64,000 bases of DNA from Bacteroidia bacterium (GCA_030424545.1 JAUHWL010000003.1:291810-355809); one strand, 5' to 3'. Shown: positions 1-9,345, numbered from the stretch's first letter. Numbers and translations: made by a program. The notes: generated by a model from the letters alone, not told the origin.

Positions 1-178
1 CGTTAATTTTAATAACAACTTGTCCTTCTGGAAATTTTTCGATGAGCGACTTTATATGAGATTCTTTCCAGTAGGAATTTGGCATATTAGAGTAGGCTTC
101 AATCATAGCCGCTTTTAGTTCTTTATAGTCTGTAAGCGTTAAGTATTGTAGCTCTATGTTTTCTATATTTTCAATCAT
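1..178 (-). CDS. N-terminal fragment of a probable GNAT/carbon-nitrogen hydrolase protein
   Basis: The gene starts with ATG at 178 and runs off the left edge, so only about 59 residues are visible. They include YKELKAAMIEAY, YWKESHIKSLIEKFPEGQ and a following beta strand. From memory this matches the acetyltransferase half of the Bacteroidetes two-domain proteins that join an N-terminal GNAT domain to a C-terminal nitrilase-type hydrolase. The hydrolase half cannot be seen here, so a plain GNAT protein remains possible. It is on the same strand as the photolyase cluster but separated from it by about 210 nt. Confidence 0.55.
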   Translation of the reverse strand, partial: MIENIENIELQYLTLTDYKELKAAMIEAYSNMPNSYWKESHIKSLIEKFPEGQVVIKIN

Positions 179-387
179 GTTTTTTATCAAAAAAATTTAA
201 TGCTTTAGTGCTAGCTCTATTGTTTTAAAAGCGGAATCTAGTTTCAATTTCGCGATGTAAACATAAATAAATCGCATTGTATTTGTGTGTTTTACCCAAA
301 AAGAATATACACGTTAAAAGGTTTGATTATGCCCTTGTGAAAACCAGAAAATAAAGGCATTCTATTAATCCAGATATATATTTACGG

Positions 388-1668
388 TTACGCTTCTATA
401 CCTATTTTGTAGGTCTCTAAAGCTCTTTTCCGGGCAAATTTGTGTTCAACAATTGGGTTAGGGTAATCTAGTGTATTTAATTCTGGAATCCATTTTTTTA
501 CGTAAACACCTTTATTATCAAACTTCTTTAATTGTTCTATAGGATTAAAAACTCTAAAATAGGGTGCTGCATCGCAACCTGTACCCGCTGCCCATTGCCA
601 GTTTCCGTTGTTAGAGGCCAATTCAAAATCTAAAAGTTTTTTTGCAAAATAAGCTTCGCCCCACCGCCAATCTATTAGCAAGTGTTTGCATAAAAATCCG
701 GCTGTAATCATCCGCACCCGATTATGCATATAACCGGAAGTGTTTAGCTGTCTCATGCCAGCATCTACCATAGGGTAGCCTGTTTTTCCTTGGCACCATT
801 TGGCAAAATGTTCATCATTATTTAACCAAGTAATGCCATCATATTTCCGTTTAAAATTATGGGTAACCACATCAGGAAAATGAAACAAGATTTGCATGAA
901 AAATTCTCGCCAAATCAATTCACTTAAAAACGTTTTATTTCTATCATTAAGCTCTTTAATAATAGTTCTTATGCTTACGGTGCCAAACCGTAAATGCGGA
1001 CTTAAATAACTGGTAGCATCTACATCGGGAAAATCTCTTTTCTCATGATAGTCTTCAACAATAGCCAAGTTATAATCACGCACAATGATTTTAGATTCAG
1101 TAAAACCAAATTCCGCTATGCTAGGAAAACGTTCAGTTTCTTGTCTTAAGTTTTGCGGTGCCACTAAAGGTGATGGTTTTTGGGGATGATAAACGCTTAA
1201 CCATTTATTTTTGTATGGCGTAAACACGGTGTAAGGTGTGCCATCATTTTTAAGTACCTCATGTTCTTCATGTATAACTTGGTCTTTAAAAGAAAAAAAT
1301 GCAACGTTGTGTTCTTTTAATAGATGTTCAACCTGTTCATCTCTTTGTCTGGCGTAAGGTTCATAATCTTTGTTAACGTATACGTTTTTAATGTGATGTT
1401 CTTTTAATAATTCTTTCCAAACGTGCAGAGGGTCTCCCTTAAGGCATAAAAGAGAAGAGCCATATTCTTTTAACCGGCCGTCTATTTTTTGTAAGTTTTT
1501 ATAGATAAAACTTATTCGAGCATCATCATTTGGGAGGTCTAAAACAATTTGATCGTCAAAAATAAAGAGTGGTAAAACGTTGCTATTTTGGGCAAGTGCT
1601 TTGTTAAGGGCAGTGTTGTCTTCCAGTCTTAAATCTCTTCTAAACCAAAAAATAGAGATGCTCTTCAT
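388..1668 (-). CDS. phrB: Deoxyribodipyrimidine photolyase (cryptochrome/photolyase family)
   Basis: A flavoprotein of 426 residues that uses blue light to split pyrimidine dimers in DNA. The N-terminal Rossmann-like antenna domain opens with IFWFRRDLRLEDN. The C-terminal FAD domain carries RWGEAYFAKKLLDFELASN and then NNGNWQWAAGTGCDA from residue 353, the block typical of class I CPD photolyases. Length is normal for a class lacking a long tail. It is the last gene of a minus-strand cluster with TspO (3 nt upstream) and an SRPBCC protein, a set often linked to light response in Bacteroidetes. CPD rather than 6-4 specificity is inferred from the motif. Confidence 0.93.
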   Translation of the reverse strand: MKSISIFWFRRDLRLEDNTALNKALAQNSNVLPLFIFDDQIVLDLPNDDARISFIYKNLQKIDGRLKEYGSSLLCLKGDPLHVWKELLKEHHIKNVYVNKDYEPYARQRDEQVEHLLKEHNVAFFSFKDQVIHEEHEVLKNDGTPYTVFTPYKNKWLSVYHPQKPSPLVAPQNLRQETERFPSIAEFGFTESKIIVRDYNLAIVEDYHEKRDFPDVDATSYLSPHLRFGTVSIRTIIKELNDRNKTFLSELIWREFFMQILFHFPDVVTHNFKRKYDGITWLNNDEHFAKWCQGKTGYPMVDAGMRQLNTSGYMHNRVRMITAGFLCKHLLIDWRWGEAYFAKKLLDFELASNNGNWQWAAGTGCDAAPYFRVFNPIEQLKKFDNKGVYVKKWIPELNTLDYPNPIVEHKFARKRALETYKIGIEA

Positions 1669-1671
1669 AAA

Positions 1672-2130
1672 TTAATTGTAAAGTAAGATATATGCGTTTA
1701 ATGATGTGGCTATGATAAGCCAAATAAAATAGGGGGCAATTAAGAGGCTTTTTATGCCGAGGTCTTTTTTAAACTGAAATAAAAAGTAGCCTACTAAAAA
1801 TGTAAGCGAAACAATGATGAATAAGCCTGCTGTTATGTTGTTGTAATAAAAGAAAACAGGGTTCCAAGCAACATTTAAGATCCATTGGATGACAAAGAGG
1901 GAAATGATTTTTTTACCCTGATTTGATTGAGAAATTAAATAAGCCATGTAAATGGAAAAGCAAATCATGATGAGCGTCCAAGCGCTACCAAATATCCAGC
2001 CCGGAGGTGTCCAAGGTGCTTTGTGCAGATTCTGATACCATTGCGAAGCAACACCAGACCCGGTAAACAATCCGCCTAAAGCCAAGGCGGTAAAATTTAA
2101 AATAAGGAAGAGAAAGGTTTTTTTAAGCAT
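1672..2130 (-). CDS. tspO: TspO/MBR family membrane protein
   Basis: An integral membrane protein of 152 residues with five predicted hydrophobic helices. The family signature lies near residues 36-60 (HKAPWTPPGWIFGSAWT), where Pro/Trp-rich residues form the porphyrin-binding face. TspO proteins bind tetrapyrroles and take part in their photo-oxidation or in stress responses. The stop lies 3 nt before the photolyase start, so the two are surely co-transcribed, which fits a role in light or porphyrin stress. The start follows directly on a short gap from the SRPBCC gene. Confidence 0.93.
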   Translation of the reverse strand: MLKKTFLFLILNFTALALGGLFTGSGVASQWYQNLHKAPWTPPGWIFGSAWTLIMICFSIYMAYLISQSNQGKKIISLFVIQWILNVAWNPVFFYYNNITAGLFIIVSLTFLVGYFLFQFKKDLGIKSLLIAPYFIWLIIATSLNAYILLYN

Positions 2131-2172
2131 CTTTAAATAGGGCGATTTTCAGTATTTAACAACACGTTTGGT

Positions 2173-2628
2173 TTAAAAAATTTCATTCAGGGCTTTTGTT
2201 CTGTAATCAAATATTTCTTTGAGTTTATTTTTAATAATGAGCTGATTTGCAACACTACCTAAAATCCCCAAAGGAGGTTGGTAGCTCACAATATCTGTCA
2301 TTAATGTACCATTTTCTGTTTTCTCAAGAAAATGTTGGTGATGCCATAATTTGTACGGACCTATTTGTTGCTCATCCACAAAATATTTCTGGTTTTTTAC
2401 ATGGGTAATTTCTGTAACCCAAGTGGTTTTTATCCCCAATAGAGGAGAAACTTTGTAGCAAACAATCATACCTTCATACATCTTATCGGGCAAATCTTCA
2501 GTGGTAATATCAAACCCCATATACTTTGGTGTAATGCGTTTTAGGTTTTTCGGGCTCGAGATAAAATCCCATAGTTCTTCTACCGAATTATGAAAGAGTT
2601 GTGTTTTTTTAAATTGATAAAAACCCAT
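2173..2628 (-). CDS. SRPBCC family ligand-binding protein
   Basis: A protein of 151 residues with the START/SRPBCC (polyketide cyclase-like) pattern: LFHNSVEELWDFISSPKNLKRITP at the N-terminus, central strands with TTWVTEITHV, and a long C-terminal helix (GSVANQLIIKNKLKEIFDYR). It has no signal peptide and is probably cytosolic. Close relatives sit next to photolyases in many Bacteroidetes, and this copy heads the TspO-photolyase cluster. The ligand is unknown. The promoter must lie in the 248-nt spacer shared with the divergent CDF transporter; I could not fix a -7 element for it. Confidence 0.85.
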   Translation of the reverse strand: MGFYQFKKTQLFHNSVEELWDFISSPKNLKRITPKYMGFDITTEDLPDKMYEGMIVCYKVSPLLGIKTTWVTEITHVKNQKYFVDEQQIGPYKLWHHQHFLEKTENGTLMTDIVSYQPPLGILGSVANQLIIKNKLKEIFDYRTKALNEIF

Positions 2629-2876
2629 AAAAAAATGCTTTAAAAATCATTTAATATTTTAACCTGATGAGGTGTATATAGCTCCTGCCAAAGACTTTCA
2701 AACACAATGCTTTTGCAAGGCCATTTTTTAACAACATTGTGAATTAAATGTTCTAATTATAGAGAGATTTATCTTTTGATATAGTAGGGTTGTTAGTACA
2801 CGGCATTAAAAAAAGTAATCAATATCATTTTCAATTCACTAATAACAAGTGTATTTTCGGTATTCTTAAAAACTAA

Positions 2877-3800
2877 ATGTCAAACACACACCACACCCAT
2901 AATCACGATCATCATTCGCATAGCATGAAGGGCAAACCCTTGGTGATTGCAATACTGCTCAATTTAGCCATCAGCATTGCGCAATTTATAGGAGGCTTGT
3001 TATCGGGAAGTTTAGCGTTGATGGGTGATGCATTGCATAATTTTAGTGATGTTTTATCGCTAATCATTAGCTATACGGCAAATAAATTGGCGGCCAGAAA
3101 CCAAGACGAAGAGCGAACTTTTGGGTTTAAAAGAGCACAAATATTGGCTGCATTTATAAATGCATTTGCGCTTATAGGCATTTCTATTTATTTAATTATT
3201 GAGTCTATTGGGAGGCTTTGGAATACCGAACCCATTTTAAGCAATTATGTTATTTGGCTTGCCATTGCGGGTATTGTTGTAAACGGTGGCAGTGTACTTT
3301 TACTTTCTAAGGTAAAAGATGGCGATAGCAACATGAGCGCGGCATACTTACACCTTATTGCTGATTTAGCCACAAGCATTGCGGTGCTAATTGGTGGATT
3401 GGCCATGCACTTTTTTCAAATTTATTGGGTAGATAGTGCCATTACCATTGTTGTTAGCGTGTATTTAATCTATATGTCGAGCAAACTTTTTTTACACACT
3501 ACCTCTGTATTGATGCAGTTTGCGCCTAGCCATTTAGCCATTAAAGAAATTTGCGACAGGCTGTGCAAAGTTTCTGGTGTAAAAGCAGTACACCATGTGC
3601 ATTTATGGCGATTAGATGATGAGGCTATTCATTTTGAAGCACATGTTTTACTTGAAGAAGATGTACAAATTAGCAAATTCGAACTTATAAAAGCTGAATT
3701 GCAAACCGTGTTAAAAGCTGAATACGACATCATACATTCCATTTTTCAACCCGAAATAAGTGGAAATGCCGATGAATTGCTGGTCTTTCCTCAAGAATAA
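2877..3800 (+). CDS. Cation diffusion facilitator metal transporter
   Basis: A CDF-family Zn/Co/Cd exporter of 307 residues using proton antiport in the inner membrane. The N-terminus is a His-rich metal-binding tail (HHTHNHDHHSHS). Six membrane helices follow, with the two transport-site motifs GDALHNFSD near residue 50 and HLIADLATS near 160. A cytosolic C-terminal ferredoxin-like domain contains HHVHLWRLDD. This is the CzcD/ZitB subgroup by motif; the exact metal is inferred. Its 3' end overlaps the 3' end of the convergent hutH gene by 10 nt. Confidence 0.93.
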   Translation: MSNTHHTHNHDHHSHSMKGKPLVIAILLNLAISIAQFIGGLLSGSLALMGDALHNFSDVLSLIISYTANKLAARNQDEERTFGFKRAQILAAFINAFALIGISIYLIIESIGRLWNTEPILSNYVIWLAIAGIVVNGGSVLLLSKVKDGDSNMSAAYLHLIADLATSIAVLIGGLAMHFFQIYWVDSAITIVVSVYLIYMSSKLFLHTTSVLMQFAPSHLAIKEICDRLCKVSGVKAVHHVHLWRLDDEAIHFEAHVLLEEDVQISKFELIKAELQTVLKAEYDIIHSIFQPEISGNADELLVFPQE

Positions 3801-5299
3801 AGAATCTCAGGATCTATGTCTAAATTCTCAATGAAGTTGTTGCTTAGAATAATGTCTTCATGTAGGTAACGATCTACTTCTACAAACGGAACGGTGTCCC
3901 TATAGATATCAACAAATTCGGCTAAAAACTCAGAAGTATTTCCGTCTCTAAAATGCAGGGCTTGAGATGCGTTTAGCAATTCGATACCCAAAATCTGTTG
4001 CACATTGGTAATTACCTTGTGTAGTTTGGTTGCGCTATTGGCTCCCATGCTTACATGGTCTTCTTGGCCATTGCTGCTTTCAATACTATCTACACTAGCC
4101 GGGGTGCAAAGCTGTTTGTTCTGACTAACAATGCTGGCCGCGGTGTATTGAGGAATCATCAACCCAGAATTTAGCCCGGGCTCTGCAACCAAAAACGGAG
4201 GTAATCCGCGCAAACCATGTATAAGTTGATACACTCTGCGTTCTGAAATATTTCCAATTTCGGCCATGGCAATGGCCATAAAATCTAGCGTTAACGCCAA
4301 TGGTTGTCCGTGAAAATTTCCGCCAGAAATAATCTCATCTTCATCGGGAAAAATAATTGGGTTATCGGTAACAGAGTTGATTTCTGTTTCTAAAACACTT
4401 TTTGCATATGCAATGGTGTCTTTGCTGGCACCATGTACTTGCGGCATACAACGAAAAGAGTAAGGGTCTTGTACGTGTTTTTTGGGGCGCTCTATAAGCT
4501 CGCTTCCGGTTAAAAATTCTCTTATGTTTTCGGCCGTTTGTACTTGTCCATTATGTGCCCTTACGTTATGGTATTTAACATCAAACGCTTCTTTACGACC
4601 ATCAAAGGCCTCTAAAGAAATCGTGCCAATTAAATCGGCAAGGTAATTTAGCTTGTAAGATTTTAGCAAGCTCCAAATGCCGTAAGCACTCATAAATTGG
4701 GTGCCGTTAAGCAAGGCCAAGCCTTCTTTGCTCTTTAATTTAATTGGTGCTAAGTTTAACTTTTCTAAAGCTTTTTCCGTAGGCATTCTTTTGCCTTTTA
4801 AATACACTTCGCCCATGCCCAAAAGTGGTAAGCTTAAGTGCGCCAACGGGGCTAAATCGCCCGATGCCCCTAAAGAACCAAGCTGATAAACAACCGGAAA
4901 ACAATCTTCGTTAAAAAAAGTAATCAGTCTGTTCACCGTTTCTAGCTGCACGCCAGAATGCCCAAAAGCCATGTTTTTTATTTTCAACAAAAGCATGATT
5001 TTTACAACGTCTAGTGGAGCTTCTTCGCCTGCACCACACGCATGACTCATCACCAAATTTTCTTGCAATTGCTCCAGCTGAGAAGAATCTATCTTAATGT
5101 TATACAAACTACCAAACCCTGTATTAATTCCATAAATAGGATCTTGGTGTGCCAACATTTTTTGGTCTAAATATTCTCTACACTTTACCACTGCATTTTC
5201 GGCCTCAGGGCTCAATGCAATTGTTCTGTTATTCTGTATAATATCAGCAACTTTTAAAAGCGATAAAGTTTGTGTTCCTATGAATATGGTTGAGCTCAT
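3791..5299 (-). CDS. hutH: Histidine ammonia-lyase
   Basis: Converts L-histidine to trans-urocanate and ammonia, the first step of histidine breakdown. With the ATG at 5299 the protein is 502 residues, normal for the family. A start 17 codons further upstream is open but adds a Lys-rich stretch absent from the family. The catalytic MIO group would form from A145-S146-G147 in GSLGASGDLAPL. Other family blocks are INTGFGSL, SVTDNPIIFPDEDEIISGGNFHGQP and SSNGQEDHVSMGANS. No hutU, hutI or hutG lies nearby, so the rest of the pathway is encoded elsewhere or absent. Aromatic ammonia-lyase activity is a less likely alternative. Confidence 0.93.
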   Translation of the reverse strand: MSSTIFIGTQTLSLLKVADIIQNNRTIALSPEAENAVVKCREYLDQKMLAHQDPIYGINTGFGSLYNIKIDSSQLEQLQENLVMSHACGAGEEAPLDVVKIMLLLKIKNMAFGHSGVQLETVNRLITFFNEDCFPVVYQLGSLGASGDLAPLAHLSLPLLGMGEVYLKGKRMPTEKALEKLNLAPIKLKSKEGLALLNGTQFMSAYGIWSLLKSYKLNYLADLIGTISLEAFDGRKEAFDVKYHNVRAHNGQVQTAENIREFLTGSELIERPKKHVQDPYSFRCMPQVHGASKDTIAYAKSVLETEINSVTDNPIIFPDEDEIISGGNFHGQPLALTLDFMAIAMAEIGNISERRVYQLIHGLRGLPPFLVAEPGLNSGLMIPQYTAASIVSQNKQLCTPASVDSIESSNGQEDHVSMGANSATKLHKVITNVQQILGIELLNASQALHFRDGNTSEFLAEFVDIYRDTVPFVEVDRYLHEDIILSNNFIENLDIDPEILYS

Positions 5300-5449
5300 G
5301 TAATTTTTTTTTAGGGCCGTAAAGGTATTTAATGAAAACTGTTTTTTCACGAAAAAAGAAGGCTAAAGCTTCGTGGTTGGTAAGGGTAAATAATTTTCTT
5401 TTTTAGTAATTATGCACGTTTGCCAAAAGAAAAATAATAAATTCGGCCA

Positions 5450-6406
5450 ATGCCAATAATCTTTGAAAATTACAAGCCTAGTCTGTTTTTTAAGAATGCA
5501 CACGTTCATACCATTTACCCTGCATTGTTTAGAAAACCTAAACGCATAGCTTGGAAAAGAACACGTTTAGAATTACCCGATGGCGATTTTTTAGATTTGG
5601 ATTGGCACAATCAAAACGCTGAAAAATTGGTTGTGCTCGGGCATGGTTTAGAAGGTAGTTCAAACTCATCTTACAATTTGGCGGCTGCCCACTTATTTTT
5701 TCAAAATGGTTTTGATGTGCTCGCGTGGAATCATAGAGGATGTAGCGGAGAAATAAATAGATTGCCCAGAATGTATCATCATGGCGTGTCTGATGATTTG
5801 CAGGAAGTGATGAAACAAACGTTGCATTATAAAGAGGTACACTACATTGGTTATTCTTTGGGTGGAAATGTTGTTTTGAAATATTTAGGAGAAGACTGGA
5901 ATAAACCAAGTAATTTAAAAAGTGTGGTGGCCATTTCTAGCCCCATCGATTTATTTAGTTGTGTGGAAGAAATTCACAGACTAAGAAACAAATTATATCA
6001 CAATAATTTTTTGCGTACGCTTAAAGAGAAAGTAAAGAAAAAGGCTTTAGTGATGCCGAATCAAATAGATACAAGGCATTTAAAAAATGTAAAAACATTA
6101 ACAGATTTAGATACATATTATACCGCACCATTACACGGATTCTTAAGTGCAAAAGATTATTATCAAAAAGCCAGTAGCAGACCGTATTTGCCAAGCATTA
6201 CCTTGCCTACTTTGTTAATTCAGGCAAAAGATGACCCCATGCTGGGAACAAACTGTTATCCATACGAAGAAGCAGAGAATTCAGAAAATTTAAAATTGGT
6301 CATTACTAATTTTGGTGGCCATGTAGCCTTTACACAACCCGGCAGCAAATGGCATTGGATGGAAGAACAAGCCTTAAAGTTTATAACTGAACACTCAATA
6401 AAATAA
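5450..6406 (+). CDS. Alpha/beta hydrolase, YheT family
   Basis: A predicted esterase of 318 residues. The family signature for the oxyanion region is VVLGHGLEGSSNSSY (residues 61-75), the nucleophile is S136 in GYSLGGN, the acid probably lies in QAKDDPM, and the His is in GGHVAF near residue 293. Opening residues KPSLFFKNAHVHTIYPAL are typical of YheT-like proteins. It starts a plus-strand run with OsmC, whose ATG lies 2 nt after this stop. A TAAATTCG element about 7 nt before the ATG suggests a very short leader. Substrate unknown. Confidence 0.9.
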   Translation: MPIIFENYKPSLFFKNAHVHTIYPALFRKPKRIAWKRTRLELPDGDFLDLDWHNQNAEKLVVLGHGLEGSSNSSYNLAAAHLFFQNGFDVLAWNHRGCSGEINRLPRMYHHGVSDDLQEVMKQTLHYKEVHYIGYSLGGNVVLKYLGEDWNKPSNLKSVVAISSPIDLFSCVEEIHRLRNKLYHNNFLRTLKEKVKKKALVMPNQIDTRHLKNVKTLTDLDTYYTAPLHGFLSAKDYYQKASSRPYLPSITLPTLLIQAKDDPMLGTNCYPYEEAENSENLKLVITNFGGHVAFTQPGSKWHWMEEQALKFITEHSIK

Positions 6407-6408
6407 AC

Positions 6409-6813
6409 ATGACAAGCAAAGTAATTTATCTTGGGAATTTAAGAACAGAAGCAACACACCTTAATTCCGGAGACAAAATTGTAACGGATGCACCCTTAGA
6501 TAACAATGGTAAAGGAGAAGCTTTTTCTCCTACCGATATGGCTGCAACATCATTGGCAAGCTGCATGTTAACCATTATGGGCATTAAAGCAAATAATGTA
6601 AATATTGCTTTGGGCAAGATAGAAGTTGATGTAGAAAAAATAATGGAATCTAATCCCAGACGCATTGCAGAAATTAGATTAACGCTACACATTTCGGGGG
6701 TTTATTCAGACAGTGAAAAACGTCAATTAAAGGCAGCTGGTTTAAACTGCCCCGTGGCAAAAAGCTTGCATCCAGACTTAATCCAAACTATAAAATTTGT
6801 TTGGCTAGGCTAA
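6409..6813 (+). CDS. OsmC family protein
   Basis: A protein of 134 residues with the OsmC/Ohr fold. The two redox cysteines are C52 (SLASCMLTIM) and C114 (GLNCPVAKSL), which in the family reduce organic hydroperoxides. YeeD/YhfA-like members have uncertain substrates, and this short form with DAPLDNNGKGEAFSPTD belongs to the general OsmC group rather than classical Ohr. It is translationally close to the upstream YheT-like hydrolase, with a 2-nt gap, so the two are one unit. Confidence 0.9.
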   Translation: MTSKVIYLGNLRTEATHLNSGDKIVTDAPLDNNGKGEAFSPTDMAATSLASCMLTIMGIKANNVNIALGKIEVDVEKIMESNPRRIAEIRLTLHISGVYSDSEKRQLKAAGLNCPVAKSLHPDLIQTIKFVWLG

Positions 6814-6854
6814 TTACAATGCATACATTGGTTAACTTAAAAATACGGTAAAGT

Positions 6855-7166
6855 ATGTTGTTTGGTAAAAGAACAAATAGGTCTGTAAGTGCCAGAAAAA
6901 TGAGGGAATGGGTAGCAAACCAACGCCTAAACAAAGTAGTTGCCTTGCTTGAAACAGGAGACATAGATACAAAGCTAAATGCCATTGGTATTTTGGCTAC
7001 AATAAATATGATTAATGTAAAAAGGGAATTGCTAAAAAGCTTAAATGATTCTACAGAAAGCGTTGCACTAAAAGCAGCCGATAGCCTAGATTATATGGGG
7101 GTAACACCAGCAGAAAGAGAAGAGGTTACAAAGTGTCGAAATTATTGGAAAAAAAAGAGTAATTAA
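6855..7166 (+). CDS. Small HEAT-repeat-like protein
   Basis: A soluble protein of 103 residues made of short alpha-helical pairs. KLNAIGILATINMINVKRELLKSLNDSTESVALKAADSLDYMG (about residues 45-88) looks like one to two HEAT/PBS-lyase-like repeats. The N-terminal 20 residues are basic (FGKRTNRSVSARKMREW). It follows osmC by 41 nt and is closed by a perfect 9-bp hairpin terminator 9 nt after its stop. A protein-protein contact role is an inference from the repeat type; I do not recognise a specific family. Confidence 0.75.
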   Translation: MLFGKRTNRSVSARKMREWVANQRLNKVVALLETGDIDTKLNAIGILATINMINVKRELLKSLNDSTESVALKAADSLDYMGVTPAEREEVTKCRNYWKKKSN

Positions 7167-7175
7167 TAAACGATT

Positions 7176-7206
7176 AAATGTCCCTATACAAAAGGGACAT
7201 TTTACA
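7176..7206 (+). terminator. Hairpin terminator after the HEAT-repeat gene
   Basis: AAATGTCCC pairs perfectly with GGGACATTT around a 9-nt A-rich loop and runs into T residues. It lies between the HEAT-repeat stop and pepD. It also shows that the ATG at 7178, inside the left arm, is not the pepD start. Confidence 0.8.
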
Positions 7207-7225
7207 TTTTAGAAATCAGATATAC

Positions 7226-8692
7226 ATGAGTACAGAAGTAAGAAACTTAGAGCCCAAAAGTGTTTGGGGGCATTTTGCCGATTTAAATGCAGTGCCAAGA
7301 CCAAGTAAAAAAGAAGAAAGAGTAATAGAGTTTGCCAAAAATTTTGGCGAAAGTTTGGGCTTACCTACCGTAGTAGATCATGTGGGTAACGTCATCATAA
7401 AAAAACCAGCTACCCTAGGTATGGAAGATAGGGTAACGGTCGCGTTGCAAAGTCATTTGGATATGGTTCATCAAAAAAATGCAGACACCAACTTTGATTT
7501 TGAGAAAGAGGGAATTAAAATGTATGTTGATGGAGATTGGGTAAAAGCAGACGGTACAACGCTTGGAGCAGACAATGGTATGGGTGTAGCCGCTATCATG
7601 GCTTTGTTAAAGTCTACAAATATTCCTCACCCACCACTGGAAGCCCTTTTTACCATTGATGAAGAAACAGGCATGACGGGGGCTATGGGATTAGAAGGAG
7701 GTATGCTAGATGCAGAAATTATGCTGAATTTAGACACCGAAGATGATGATGAATTAAGCATTGGCTGCGCAGGAGGAATAGACATCACTATTGCAAAAAC
7801 GTATTTTCAAGAGAATGTAAAACCAAATTCTTGTGCCTATAAAATTGTTGTAAACGGTTTAAATGGTGGCCATAGTGGTATGGATATCCACAGAGGTTTT
7901 GGAAATGCAAATAAAATAATGAATCGTATTCTGTATAACTCTCATGCCAATTTTGAATTGCATGTAAATGAAATTGATGGGGGAGGATTGAGAAACGCAA
8001 TTCCACGAGAATCTTTTTCAACCGTTGTGGTAAATAAAGATAAAGCCCTGCAGTTTGAAGAACACATTATAGCCCAGGCGGCCATTATTAAGGCAGAGCA
8101 CAGCACTACAGATCCGCATATACAAATAGTGGCAACACCTACAGAATTGCCAAAACGCGTGATGCAATCGTTAGGGCAAAATGAGCTAATAGCCGCTATT
8201 TATGCTTGTCATAACGGTATTTATAGAATGAGCCCGGACATACCAGGGTTAGTTCAAACATCTAACAATTTAGCGCGCGTGCTGGTTAGAAAAGGCGAAG
8301 TATCTATACTTTGTTTAACACGCAGTTCGGTAGATTCAGAAAAACTAGATTTAGTACAAAACATTGAAGCAAACTTTTCTGGCATTGGCGCAAAAATTAC
8401 GGCATCCGGTTCTTACCCAGGCTGGACACCAAAGCCTGACTCTGCCATCGTTAGTTTAATGAGTGATTTATACAGAGAAAAATTTAACTCAGAACCTAAA
8501 GTAATGGCTTGCCATGCAGGTTTAGAATGTGGCATTTTAGGAACAAATTACCCAGAAATGCAAATGATTTCATTTGGGCCAAATATTCGTGGGGCACATA
8601 GTCCAGACGAAAAAGTTCAAATAAGCTCGGTGCAAAAGTTTTGGGATTATTTACTAGATACCCTAAAACGAATTCCCAAAAAAGCAGCGTAG
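7226..8692 (+). CDS. pepD: Aminoacyl-histidine dipeptidase (M20C family)
   Basis: A zinc dipeptidase of 488 residues acting on Xaa-His dipeptides such as carnosine-type substrates. Metal-ligand blocks are VALQSHLDMVHQKN, LGADNGMGVAAIMAL, TIDEETGMTGAMGL and LDTEDDDELSIG, with a final His in RGAHSPDEKV. A lid domain with GLNGGHSGMDIHRGFGNA is typical of PepD. I chose ATG 7226 (MSTEVRNLEPKSVW) because the family begins there and because the earlier in-frame ATG at 7178 sits inside a terminator hairpin. It ends at a hairpin shared with the convergent DUF3332 gene. Confidence 0.94.
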   Translation: MSTEVRNLEPKSVWGHFADLNAVPRPSKKEERVIEFAKNFGESLGLPTVVDHVGNVIIKKPATLGMEDRVTVALQSHLDMVHQKNADTNFDFEKEGIKMYVDGDWVKADGTTLGADNGMGVAAIMALLKSTNIPHPPLEALFTIDEETGMTGAMGLEGGMLDAEIMLNLDTEDDDELSIGCAGGIDITIAKTYFQENVKPNSCAYKIVVNGLNGGHSGMDIHRGFGNANKIMNRILYNSHANFELHVNEIDGGGLRNAIPRESFSTVVVNKDKALQFEEHIIAQAAIIKAEHSTTDPHIQIVATPTELPKRVMQSLGQNELIAAIYACHNGIYRMSPDIPGLVQTSNNLARVLVRKGEVSILCLTRSSVDSEKLDLVQNIEANFSGIGAKITASGSYPGWTPKPDSAIVSLMSDLYREKFNSEPKVMACHAGLECGILGTNYPEMQMISFGPNIRGAHSPDEKVQISSVQKFWDYLLDTLKRIPKKAA

Positions 8693-8710
8693 TACACATT
8701 ATTAAATTAA

Positions 8711-8736
8711 AAAAGGCGCTCATTGAGCGCCTTTTT
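8711..8736. terminator. Bidirectional terminator between pepD and the DUF3332 gene
   Basis: AAAAGGCGCTC and GAGCGCCTTTT form a perfect 11-bp stem with a 3-nt loop, with an A-run on the left and a T-run on the right. It can stop transcription from both convergent genes. Confidence 0.9.
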
Positions 8737-8754
8737 ATATTCTCTTTTAAAAAA

Positions 8755-9345
8755 TTATTTGTTTGCAACAGTGCTAAAATCTACTGCATCATTATATCTT
8801 TTTGCTATATCTGCTTTGTCTGTATTGTTCGCGTCAAACTTCACTTTGTCTCCAGAAGGTGTGTAAAGACTAACATATTCCATGTTTTCATCTTCTTCAA
8901 AAGACATTACCGCAATCGACTTATTACCTTGTTCGTAAAACCACGTTTTTGTTTCAGTATCAAAACGCATAACATCAATTTTGCCAGCATCGGCACCACT
9001 TAACGTAATTATTTTAAACTGATTTTTTGTAGCCTCTACCTTATAATCAACGCCAGCATAAGTGTGGTGCTCAGATTCAAAATCACCTTCTTCCATGCTA
9101 ATCGGGTTGCTTCCGCTCCAAAATTCAATTAAGTTTAAAATCACGGTATCTATCATTGCCGTAATAGTGTAAACAAAACTAAATGGAATCCAAAACAGTA
9201 AAGACTTTACAAACTTGTTGTCAAATGTAGAGTCGTGCCATTCGTAAAAATTTCTTGTTAGTTGAAAACTACCAAAACATCCTGTTGTTACGGATGCCAT
9301 ACCGAAGATTACTGTAGCTGCTACTAAATTGCGTAAAAATTTCAT
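8755..9345 (-). CDS. DUF3332 family lipoprotein
   Basis: A protein of 196 residues of the DUF3332 family. The signal sequence ends in a lipobox, VTTGC, with C23 as the likely lipidated residue, followed by the family's FGSFQLTRNFYEWHD block. A hydrophobic stretch LLFWIPFSFVYTITAMIDTVILN (about 48-72) marks the conserved core. The C-terminal half is predicted beta-rich (KVEATKNQFKIITL, MSFEEDENMEYVSLYTPSG). Function is unknown in the family. It is a single gene convergent with pepD. Confidence 0.85.
   Translation of the reverse strand: MKFLRNLVAATVIFGMASVTTGCFGSFQLTRNFYEWHDSTFDNKFVKSLLFWIPFSFVYTITAMIDTVILNLIEFWSGSNPISMEEGDFESEHHTYAGVDYKVEATKNQFKIITLSGADAGKIDVMRFDTETKTWFYEQGNKSIAVMSFEEDENMEYVSLYTPSGDKVKFDANNTDKADIAKRYNDAVDFSTVANK

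Noticed and set aside
7178..7225. Upstream start of pepD
   Set aside because: The ATG lies inside a perfect terminator hairpin; the conserved N-terminus begins at 7226.
8641..9003. 120-codon plus-strand frame across the pepD end
   Set aside because: It runs through a strong bidirectional terminator and is antisense to the DUF3332 gene.
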